A stretch of DNA of 64,000 bases. Origin: CAWDMC01 sp963803295. GTDB taxonomy: Bacteria > Acidobacteriota > Terriglobia > UBA7540. The notes beneath the pieces were generated by a model that searched no databases, was not told where the DNA came from, and was given only the letters and a program-made list of their open reading frames with translations. Both the position numbers and the translations under genes were made by a program. Location of the stretch: contig CAWDMC010000023.1 of assembly GCA_963803295.1 (NCBI GenBank), positions 434,001 through 498,000 on the forward strand, written 5' to 3'. Every line of letters starts with the position of its first letter. The first letter of the stretch is position 1. Of this stretch, positions 9,533 through 16,524 are shown piece by piece.

Positions 9533-9762
9533 GGTACCACGACGAATCCGCCTGGCTACAAGCCGTGCCCTGACGGCCGGTACCACGACGAATCCGCCTG
9601 GCTACAAGCCGTGCCCTGACGGCCGGTACCACGACGAATCCGCCTGGCTACAAGCCGTGCCCTGACGGCCGGTACCACGACGAATCCGCCTGGCTACAAG
9701 CCGTGCCCTGACGGCCGGTGCCACGACGAATCCGCCCGGCTACAAGCCGTGCCCTGACGGCT
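9533..9762. repeat. 46-bp tandem repeat array, five copies, REP-derived
   Basis: The unit begins GGTACCACGACGAATCCGCC and recurs at 9533, 9579, 9625, 9671 and 9717, an exact period of 46 bp. The first four copies appear identical; the fifth has GGTGCC and CCGCCCGG changes. Each unit contains GGCTACAAGCC, a degenerate form of the nearby REP core, so the array seems to have grown from one imperfect REP. It ends six bases before the mutB stop codon region and fills the gap between mutB and the RAYT gene. Confidence 0.95.
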
Positions 9763-9767
9763 GCAAC

Positions 9768-11909
9768 CTAAACTCTGGCCCCTTGCCCCAGCAGTACACC
9801 CAGGATCTTCTGCGCCGCCTTGGGAATGACGGTTCCGGGACCGAAGACGCCCACCGCACCCGCCTGGTAGAGATAGTCGTAGTCTGCTGGTGGGATGACG
9901 CCGCCCACTACCACAAGAATATCATCGCGGCCCAGTTTCTTAAGCTCATCGATCACTTCCGGCACCAGAGTCTTGTGACCTCCAGCCAAGGTCGAGACTC
10001 CGAGCACATGGACGTCGTTTTCGGCAGCGTGACGGGCGACTTCTTTCGGGGTCTGGAACAGCGGGCCGATGTCGACGTCAAAACCCAGGTCGGCAAACGC
10101 CGTCGCAATCACTTTGGCGCCGCGGTCGTGGCCGTCCTGCCCCATCTTGGCGACGAGGATGCGCGGACGCCGTCCTTCCTGCGCCGCGAATTCCTCAGCC
10201 GAGTGGCGTGCATTCTGGAATTCTTCGTTGGATTCGCTTTCGGCGGAATACACACCCGAGATCGTCCGGCCTACGGCTTGATAGCGCCCGAACACCTTTT
10301 CGAGCGCGTAGGAGATCTCACCCAGGGTAGCGCGCTTGCGGGCGGCGTCCACGGCAAGGTCCAGAAGGTTGGCCTGTTTGGTCTCGGCGCAGCGCGTGAG
10401 AGCAGCGAGAGCATCCTCCACAGCTTTGTGGTCGCGATTGCGCTTTAGCTCTTCCAGGCGCGCCACCTGCTTGCGGCGGACCTCCACGTTGTCGACTTCG
10501 AGCACATCGAACTCAGTCTCCTGCTCAAGTTTGTATTTATTCACCCCGACAATGGTTTCTTTACCCGAGTCAATGCGAGCCTGGCGTCGAGCGGCGGCTT
10601 CCTCGATGCGCATCTTGGGCAAGCCACTCTCGATGGCTTTGGTCATGCCGCCCAGTTCTTCCACTTCCTGGATCAACGTCCAGCCTCGCTCCATCAGGTC
10701 GCGGGTAAGGGACTCAACGTAATAGGATCCGCCCCAGGGATCGACGACCCGGGTAATGCCAGTCTCTTCCTGAAGGTAGATCTGGGTATTGCGGGCGATG
10801 CGGGCAGAAAAATCGCTGGGCAAGGCGATCGCTTCGTCGAGCGCGTTGGTGTGCAGCGACTGGGTGTGACCCATAGCGGCGGCCAAGGCTTCAACACAAG
10901 TGCGCGCCACATTGTTAAAGGGATCTTGCGCGGCCAGGCTCCAGCCGGACGTCTGCGAGTGGGTACGCAGGGCCATCGATTTTGGATTCTTCGGATTGAA
11001 CTGCTTCACCAGCGTTGCCCATAGCACGCGGGCAGCGCGCATTTTGGCGATCTCCATGAAGAAGTTCATACCGATGCCCCAGAAGAACGAAAGGCGAGGC
11101 GCAAAGAGGTCAATGTCAAGGCCGGCAGCCAGACCCGTGCGGAGATACTCCAAACCGTCAGCCAGCGTGTAGGCCAGTTCCAGATCTGCCGTCGCCCCAG
11201 CTTCCTGCATGTGGTAGCCGCTGATCGAAATGCAGTTGAACTTCGGCATCCGCTCCGAGCAATAGCGGAAAATATCGCCGATGATACGCATCGAGGGCGC
11301 AGGCGGATAGATGTAAGTGTTGCGGACCATGAACTCTTTGAGAATGTCGTTCTGAATCGTTCCGTTCAATTTCTCGGGCGGGACGCCCTGTTCTTCCGCC
11401 GCCACGATGTAGAAGGCCATGATCGGCAACACGGCGCCGTTCATGGTCATGGAAACCGACATCTGATCGAGCGGAATCTGGTCGAACAGTATCTTCATGT
11501 CCAGGATGGAGTCGATGGCAACCCCGGCCTTGCCGACGTCTCCGGCAACGCGGTCATGATCGGAGTCATAGCCGCGGTGAGTGGCAAGATCGAAAGCCAC
11601 CGAAAGGCCCTTCTGCCCACCTGCCAGATTGCGGCGATAGAATGCATTCGACTCTTCTGCGGTGGAGAAGCCGGCGTACTGGCGGATGGTCCACGGCCGC
11701 ATGACGTACATCGTGGAATACGGACCGCGCAGGTAAGGCGCAATGCCCGCCGCATAGTCGAGATGGTGCATTCCTTCAAGATCAGAGGGAACGTAGTAAG
11801 GTTTCACCTCAATATGCTCAGCCGTGAGCCAGTTGGGCGCAGCGACGGTCAAGGCCTGTTTTGCGTCCGCAGGCTCATAAGTGATCTTCGAAAAATCAGG
11901 CCGTTTCAT
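9768..11909 (-). CDS. mutB: methylmalonyl-CoA mutase large (catalytic) subunit
   Basis: The adenosylcobalamin-dependent mutase interconverts succinyl-CoA and (R)-methylmalonyl-CoA. The protein has 713 residues from the chosen start: an N-terminal substrate-binding TIM barrel (YAGFSTAEESNAFYR, RTHSQTSGWSL, DPWGGSYYVE) and a C-terminal B12-binding domain with the cobalt-ligand motif GQDGHDRG, followed by LAGGHKTL and GGVIPP. The frame opens at 11945 inside mutA, but ATG 11909 has AAGGAG nine bases upstream and lies just past the mutA stop. It pairs with the shorter MutA upstream and MeaB downstream. Isobutyryl-CoA or ethylmalonyl-CoA mutases are alternatives, but partner genes and segments point to methylmalonyl-CoA mutase. 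Confidence 0.96.
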   Translation of the reverse strand: MKRPDFSKITYEPADAKQALTVAAPNWLTAEHIEVKPYYVPSDLEGMHHLDYAAGIAPYLRGPYSTMYVMRPWTIRQYAGFSTAEESNAFYRRNLAGGQKGLSVAFDLATHRGYDSDHDRVAGDVGKAGVAIDSILDMKILFDQIPLDQMSVSMTMNGAVLPIMAFYIVAAEEQGVPPEKLNGTIQNDILKEFMVRNTYIYPPAPSMRIIGDIFRYCSERMPKFNCISISGYHMQEAGATADLELAYTLADGLEYLRTGLAAGLDIDLFAPRLSFFWGIGMNFFMEIAKMRAARVLWATLVKQFNPKNPKSMALRTHSQTSGWSLAAQDPFNNVARTCVEALAAAMGHTQSLHTNALDEAIALPSDFSARIARNTQIYLQEETGITRVVDPWGGSYYVESLTRDLMERGWTLIQEVEELGGMTKAIESGLPKMRIEEAAARRQARIDSGKETIVGVNKYKLEQETEFDVLEVDNVEVRRKQVARLEELKRNRDHKAVEDALAALTRCAETKQANLLDLAVDAARKRATLGEISYALEKVFGRYQAVGRTISGVYSAESESNEEFQNARHSAEEFAAQEGRRPRILVAKMGQDGHDRGAKVIATAFADLGFDVDIGPLFQTPKEVARHAAENDVHVLGVSTLAGGHKTLVPEVIDELKKLGRDDILVVVGGVIPPADYDYLYQAGAVGVFGPGTVIPKAAQKILGVLLGQGARV

Positions 11910-11914
11910 TTTTT

Positions 11915-13267
11915 CTACTCCTTCACTCCCAGCCGCTTCTGCCAAAGCGTGAGCGTCTCAACCGCGTTCGAGAGCACGTGGACGAAATCAGCAACGCCTG
12001 CTTGTTTCAGCGCTTCGATCTGGTCTTTGGGATTTCCCGCGACCACCACCGGAACCTTCACCCGGGGGCAGACCTCCTGGGCCAGAGCGACATACTCGGG
12101 GTCAGAGCTGCAGAGCACGATGAGGTCGGCGTCACCAAGAGCGTCAGACTGGACGATTTCAAAGCCTGCGCACCCGAAGAAGTTCCGGCAGAATGTAGCT
12201 CGCGCCTTGCGCATTTTCAGGTCGCCGCGCTCCAGCAGCAGGACCTGTGGGGTCCTGCCTGTCCTTATGGCGTGACGCTCCGTGCGCAGCCGGATCGCTT
12301 CGAAAACGGAGGCGAGCCGCCAGCCGGGCGGCATCTCGCCGCTCGCCTCGAGCTCGCGTTCATGAATGTCAGGATAATTATTGGTTCCAACCAGAACCCG
12401 GCGCCTGGACGCTACAGCTTTCTCGCGGGCCTCGCGCGCCTTGCTCACCGCCGCATCGAGCGTGCCACCCGCCTTGTATTGGGCGAATCCACCGGCAGCC
12501 TCGATCTGCTGGAAAAGCTTCCAGGCCTCGTGCGCCAACTCGCCGGTCAGCGCCTCCACGTAATAGGATCCTGCCGCGGGATCCATCACTTTATCGAGGT
12601 GGCTTTCTTCGCGCAGAATGTGGTGGACGTTCTCGGCCAGGTGGGCATCGAAGCGGCAGGGCATGATCGTGAGCGAGTCACATCCACCAAAGATCGCAGA
12701 CATCGCCTCCGTGGTCACGCGCAGCAGGTTCATGGTGGGGTCGTACAGAGTCTTGTTTTCGCCTGCCGTGCGCGCGTGGATGCGGATGTCCTGGCTCGCG
12801 AGGCCAAAGGCGGAGGCCACTTTTGCCCAGAGCAAGCGGGCGGCTCGCAGCTTCGCAATTTCCATGAAGTGGTTGGAGCCGATAGCGAAGCCGAGGGTCT
12901 CGACGGGTTGGCCGGAAGCGAGAAGGTACGCTCCCTCGGCAAGCACAAAGGCGATTTCCTCGACACTCGTCGCGCCCGCGTCATGATAGCCAATTGCGCT
13001 TGCGCTCAATACCGGTTCACGTCCCGGAGCCGCCATTTCCCAGGCCTGGCCGCCGGTGCGGAGTAGCGGGTCTCGGGCCGTGGCGTTCTCGCTGCGGTAA
13101 TAAGGCCTGACCGCAATACCTTCTTCCGTCTTCCAGACGAGCCGCTTTTCGTAGTCCGCACCTTTCAGGTCTTTCTTGATCGCTTCTTCCCACGCGGCTG
13201 TAGGAGCCGGAGGGAACTCGCGGGCTAAATCGAGCGGTCTGGTAAGTGTCTCGGTTGTGTCGGACAT
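11915..13267 (-). CDS. mutA: methylmalonyl-CoA mutase small subunit, short form
   Basis: This is the non-catalytic partner of MutB. It has barrel-like segments (GSNHFMEIAKLRAARLLWAK, DPAAGSYYVEALT) and a C-terminal flavodoxin-like B12-type domain in which the DxHxxG cobalt ligand motif is absent (VLLLERGDLKMRKAR instead). At 450 residues it is clearly shorter than the roughly 640-residue propionibacterial MutA; the missing part lies between PYYRSEN and SASAIGYHDAGA, within the N-terminal barrel. The frame extends upstream to 13381, but ATG 13267 has GGGAG upstream and starts MSDTTE, so it is preferred. MutA and mutB are separated by five bases. Confidence 0.88.
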   Translation of the reverse strand: MSDTTETLTRPLDLAREFPPAPTAAWEEAIKKDLKGADYEKRLVWKTEEGIAVRPYYRSENATARDPLLRTGGQAWEMAAPGREPVLSASAIGYHDAGATSVEEIAFVLAEGAYLLASGQPVETLGFAIGSNHFMEIAKLRAARLLWAKVASAFGLASQDIRIHARTAGENKTLYDPTMNLLRVTTEAMSAIFGGCDSLTIMPCRFDAHLAENVHHILREESHLDKVMDPAAGSYYVEALTGELAHEAWKLFQQIEAAGGFAQYKAGGTLDAAVSKAREAREKAVASRRRVLVGTNNYPDIHERELEASGEMPPGWRLASVFEAIRLRTERHAIRTGRTPQVLLLERGDLKMRKARATFCRNFFGCAGFEIVQSDALGDADLIVLCSSDPEYVALAQEVCPRVKVPVVVAGNPKDQIEALKQAGVADFVHVLSNAVETLTLWQKRLGVKE

Positions 13268-13298
13268 GGTAGGATACTTCTCCCTTTTTCTACTGTAT

Positions 13299-13325
13299 CC
13301 AACCCCCCTCGCGCTCCGGGGTTGG
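13299..13325. repeat. stem-loop upstream of mutA
   Basis: CCAACCCC (13299-13306) pairs perfectly with GGGGTTGG (13318-13325) across an 11-base loop. It lies in the mce-mutA gap of the operon. It may act as a processing or attenuation structure, but it has no T-tract on the minus strand and may be only a repeat. Confidence 0.45.
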
Positions 13326-13430
13326 GGAGGGGAACGGAGAGAGACGAGCTTCTGAGTCACTCCGTGGTTTCTACTGAGCATTACATCACAGTGACGTTCA
13401 ATTCTGCAGCGGCGTTGTCTTCATTGCCGT

Positions 13431-13469
13431 AAACGCCGGTGGGGACACCGGCGCTACAGTAAGGCCGTC
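13431..13469. repeat. dispersed hairpin repeat, copy 1
   Basis: Thirty-nine bases match 53516-53554 with one difference. The centre is a perfect hairpin, CGCCGGTG-GGGA-CACCGGCG. Weaker similarity continues to the left to about 13385 (compare 53446 onward). The copy runs into the end of the epimerase gene, so its last codons (TALL and stop) are supplied by the repeat. Confidence 0.85.
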
Positions 13470-13954
13470 TCCTGCACCACTTCGACGAGAAAGCCGAAGG
13501 CTGCGTCTTCACGCGATTTCGGATGTACGAAAAAGACGGTCGTCCCCCGAGAACCCTTTCGCGGAGCCTTATCGATGATGTTGAAGCCCTTCTCCTTCAT
13601 GTAGTCGAAGGCTTTCTGGATATCAGCGACGCGAAAAGCAACATGGGCAAACCCCCCGCGGCCGCCGTTCTTGTCGATCAGTTTCTGAACGGGCGATTCC
13701 CCCTTCAGCGGCTCGATCAACTGAATCAGGTTCGGCCCCTCCCCGATGCGCAGCAACACCTCGCGGACCTGGTCGCCCCCGTATACCTCTTCGCGATGGA
13801 TCTCAGTAAAGCCAAGAAGCTTATAGGCATTTGCCTGAGGCTCGAGATCGCCGGGTTTTACGGCGATGGCCACGTGGTCAACGCAGAGAAATCCAGGAAC
13901 CGTATTCAATGTCTTCTCGAAGTCAGTTTGTGCAGTCTCATTCGAACTCGACAA
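13454..13954 (-). CDS. mce: methylmalonyl-CoA epimerase
   Basis: The epimerase interconverts (S)- and (R)-methylmalonyl-CoA, linking the transcarboxylase product to the mutase. It is a vicinal-oxygen-chelate (glyoxalase-like) protein with two beta-alpha-beta-beta-beta modules. Probable metal ligands are the His in VDHVAIAV, the Gln in NLIQLIEP, the His in GFAHVAFRV and the Glu in FGFLVEVVQ. The start is decided by AAGGAGGG placed eight bases before a TTG at 13954, inside the end of the biotin-carrier gene; an ATG at 13978 has no comparable site. Length is about 166 residues, slightly longer than usual because of an N-terminal extension. Confidence 0.92.
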   Translation of the reverse strand: MSSSNETAQTDFEKTLNTVPGFLCVDHVAIAVKPGDLEPQANAYKLLGFTEIHREEVYGGDQVREVLLRIGEGPNLIQLIEPLKGESPVQKLIDKNGGRGGFAHVAFRVADIQKAFDYMKEKGFNIIDKAPRKGSRGTTVFFVHPKSREDAAFGFLVEVVQETALL

Positions 13955-14345
13955 GAACTTGCCCTCCTTGAACGCCATCTCCGACGTTAACGTTGATCTT
14001 CTTGATCTTCCCCGCCACCGGCGCGGTGATATTGGTTTCCATTTTCATAGCCTCGAGAACCAGAATCGGATCATCGGGTTGGATTTGCTGGCCAGGCTGC
14101 GCCGTGATGCGAACGACGATGCCGGCAATCGGGCTGCGGCACACTTTTTCTTCGTCCACAGTCGCGACTGGCGCTTCACCGGCCACAGGAGCTGGGGCTG
14201 GCGCTGCAGGAACCGGCCTGGGTGCAGGCACACGCACCGGCGACATCGTGGTGTACTCCCCAACACCATACAGGGGACGTTCCTGCTCGGAAACCTCGAC
14301 GTCCACTTCGTAAGTCTTTCCGTCAACTGCGATAGTGAGTTTCAT
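13938..14345 (-). CDS. transcarboxylase 1.3S biotin carboxyl carrier subunit
   Basis: This is the mobile biotin arm that shuttles CO2 between the 12S and 5S subunits. The 135-residue protein opens MKLTIAVDGKTYEVDVEV, very like the propionibacterial 1.3S N-terminus, followed by an Ala/Pro-rich linker (residues 36-63) and a biotinyl domain with LVLEAMKMETN; biotin attaches to K101. ATG 14345 is preceded by AGGAG; an upstream extension to 14438 lacks such a site. It overlaps the epimerase start by 17 bases. Carrier domains of acetyl-CoA carboxylase or oxaloacetate decarboxylase are related, but flanking genes and the N-terminus favour transcarboxylase 1.3S. Confidence 0.92.
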   Translation of the reverse strand: MKLTIAVDGKTYEVDVEVSEQERPLYGVGEYTTMSPVRVPAPRPVPAAPAPAPVAGEAPVATVDEEKVCRSPIAGIVVRITAQPGQQIQPDDPILVLEAMKMETNITAPVAGKIKKINVNVGDGVQGGQVLVEFE

Positions 14346-14377
14346 GTTCTCCTGACTCCTGGCCACTGTTCTTGTCC

Positions 14378-14815
14378 TTAGCGCTGCACGGCCCAACGAT
14401 GCGACGCCATGATGGAAACACGTCCTTGCTGCGCCCAAGCCGGCGAACTCATTAACCTGATCTGCCGGATGTGCGCCCGTTTGCCCAGGAACGCCGCGAC
14501 AGCGGCGGAGATAGCGATAAGCGTCTCCTCGGAGATCTCCTCCTCAGGCGGTGGCGCCGCAGCCTCGACAGCAGGGGCCGTAACAGCGGGCTCCGGGATA
14601 GATGGAGCAGGCTGTTCCGCAGCTGCCGGTGCAGATATGGCCGGCTCTTCTACCACTGGTACCACCGGACCCGGAGCGGCAGCCAAGGCCAGCGCCGCAT
14701 CGCGCTCGCCCTCGAGTTGTTTGACCCGCCGCTCGAGCTCAGCGAAGCGCTCGAGCAGAACGCTCAATTTCTTTTCGATGGCTGGATCCACCGAAGCAGC
14801 CTCTCTCTTCGCCAT
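14378..14815 (-). CDS. small OadG-like acyl-CoA carboxylase/transcarboxylase accessory subunit
   Basis: The 145-residue protein has a basic coiled N-terminus (LLERFAELERRVKQLEGERDAAL, residues 19-41, split here: LLERFAELERR then VKQLEGERDA), an Ala/Pro/Glu-rich linker, and a conserved C-terminus, SEETLIAISAAVAAFLGKRA followed by IRQIR..SPAWAQQGRV. That C-terminus resembles the part of OadG and methylmalonyl-CoA decarboxylase delta subunits that binds the alpha subunit. Unlike classical OadG it has no N-terminal membrane helix, so it is probably a soluble assembly subunit. ATG 14815 has GGAG eight bases upstream. It lies between the 12S and 1.3S genes. The function is inferred from the C-terminal match and position. 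Confidence 0.7.
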   Translation of the reverse strand: MAKREAASVDPAIEKKLSVLLERFAELERRVKQLEGERDAALALAAAPGPVVPVVEEPAISAPAAAEQPAPSIPEPAVTAPAVEAAAPPPEEEISEETLIAISAAVAAFLGKRAHIRQIRLMSSPAWAQQGRVSIMASHRWAVQR

Positions 14816-14830
14816 CTTCTGATCTCCTCT

Positions 14831-16402
14831 TTAGAGCGGCATCAGCCCGTGTTTCTTGGACGGACGCAACTCGCGTTTCGTGTGCAAGGCTTCAAGCGAT
14901 TGCGCCAGGTACTTGCGGGTCTCAGCGGGAACGATGACGTCGTCAACCAAACGCCGGCCAGCAGCTACATACGGATTTGCGAATTCGTTGCGATACTCCT
15001 CGATCAGCTCCTGGCGGCGGCTCACTTTGTCTTCCGCCTTTTCAATCTCATTCCGGAAAACGATCTCAGCCGCGCCCTCTGCGCCCATCACCGCGACTTC
15101 CGCCGTGGGCCAGGCGTAGACGCGATCCGCGCCTAAATCCCGGGCGCACATAGCCAGGTAGGCTCCGCCGAACGCCTTACGCAGGATCACCGTAATCTTC
15201 GGCACCGTCGTGGCCGAGTAGGCAAACAGCATCTTGGCGCCATGGCGAATGATGCCACCGTGCTCTTGCTGCACCCCGGGGAGGAACCCGGGTACGTCGA
15301 CAAAGGTCACCAAGGGGATGTTGAAAGCGTTGCAGAAGCGAATAAAGCGCGAAGCCTTGTTGGAAGCATTGATATCCAGTGCCCCGGCCATGTAGGAAGG
15401 CTGATTGGCAACAATACCGATCGAGCGCCCCACAATGCGCGCGAAGCCGATAACGATATTCGGCGCGAAACCAGCCTGAATCTCCAAAAAGTCGGCGCCA
15501 TCGATAAGCCCTGCAATCACCTGGCGGACATCGTAACCCTGCTTGCTTCCCACCGGCACGATCTTATTCAAGGCAGGGTTCGGATCGATGTTTCCGTCCG
15601 TCGGCATCGCCGGTGGATCTTCGAGATTGTTGCTGGGCATAAAGCTAAGCAGACGGCGGCAGAGAAAAATAGCATCCTGATCGTTCTCAGCGACCAGGTG
15701 GATCACACCCGATTTCGTCATGTGAGCGTCGGCGCCGCCAAGCTGGTCGGAAGTTACGGTCTCACCTGTGACCTGCTTGATTACTTGCGGCCCGGTTATG
15801 AACATCTGCGCCTGCTTGGTCTGGATGATGAAATCCGTAAGGGCGGGACTGTAGGCCGCACCGCCAGCGCAGGGACCGCAAATCAGCGAAATCTGCGGCA
15901 CGGCGCCAGAAAGCATGACGTTAGCGTAGAAGACCTTGCCATATCCCGAAAGACTGTCGATGCCCTCTTGAACGCGTGCGCCCCCCGAGTCGTTAATGAA
16001 TACGAAGGGCGAGCCGGTCTTGAGGGACATCTGCATGGTTTCGGCAATCTTGACCGAATGGAGTTCACCCGCGGCCCCGCCGCTCACGGTAAAATCCTGG
16101 CTAGCCAAGTGAATGAGGCGTCCGTCAATGGACGCGCAACCCGTAACCACGCCATCTGCCGGGAGTTCTTTGTCGGCCATCCCAAAGAGCGTGGCCCGGT
16201 GGCGCGCGAAGAGACCGGATTCCTGGAAACTGTTGGGATCGACCATCGCCTCGATGCGCTCGCGCGCACTGAGCTTTCCTGCCTTATGCTGCTTCTCAAG
16301 CCGCTCCTTGCCGCCGCCAAGCAGCAGTCGGGCACGCTTCTGCTCCAGCTCTTTGACCCGGTCTTCCATCGTCACGTCTGTTGCTATTTCGGTTTTTGCC
16401 AT
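14831..16402 (-). CDS. methylmalonyl-CoA carboxytransferase 12S subunit (acyl-CoA carboxylase beta chain)
   Basis: This subunit transfers a carboxyl group between methylmalonyl-CoA/propionyl-CoA and biotin. The 523 residues equal the propionibacterial 12S subunit length and follow it closely: KQHKAGKLSARERI, GGGKERLEKQH, DSGGARVQEGIDSLSGYGK, GPCAGGAAYSPALTDFI, GYDVRQVI, VDVPGFLPGVQQEHGGIIRH, AVMGAEGAAEIVFR, and the C-terminus RPSKKHG. Both crotonase-fold oxyanion-hole glycine clusters are present. Propionyl-CoA carboxylase beta (PccB) and sodium-pumping MmdA are close relatives; adjacency to 5S and 1.3S genes, and absence of a biotin carboxylase gene, favour transcarboxylase. The ATG is preceded by AAGGA. 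Confidence 0.93.
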   Translation of the reverse strand: MAKTEIATDVTMEDRVKELEQKRARLLLGGGKERLEKQHKAGKLSARERIEAMVDPNSFQESGLFARHRATLFGMADKELPADGVVTGCASIDGRLIHLASQDFTVSGGAAGELHSVKIAETMQMSLKTGSPFVFINDSGGARVQEGIDSLSGYGKVFYANVMLSGAVPQISLICGPCAGGAAYSPALTDFIIQTKQAQMFITGPQVIKQVTGETVTSDQLGGADAHMTKSGVIHLVAENDQDAIFLCRRLLSFMPSNNLEDPPAMPTDGNIDPNPALNKIVPVGSKQGYDVRQVIAGLIDGADFLEIQAGFAPNIVIGFARIVGRSIGIVANQPSYMAGALDINASNKASRFIRFCNAFNIPLVTFVDVPGFLPGVQQEHGGIIRHGAKMLFAYSATTVPKITVILRKAFGGAYLAMCARDLGADRVYAWPTAEVAVMGAEGAAEIVFRNEIEKAEDKVSRRQELIEEYRNEFANPYVAAGRRLVDDVIVPAETRKYLAQSLEALHTKRELRPSKKHGLMPL

Positions 16403-16524
16403 CGTTTTTCCTATCCTTCATAGCGGTTGGCCACGTGAACACTTTCCTGCGCGTGGCTTCTATTATGTCCCAGTTATAAGGCCTTGTCGGGCGTTGTCAG
16501 GCAACGGGCGCCCTATGGCGCGGT

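Noticed and set aside
9468..9762. Possible CRISPR array in the 46-bp repeats
   Set aside because: The repeats are directly adjacent without unique spacers, they contain REP cores, and there are no cas genes; it is a tandem array.
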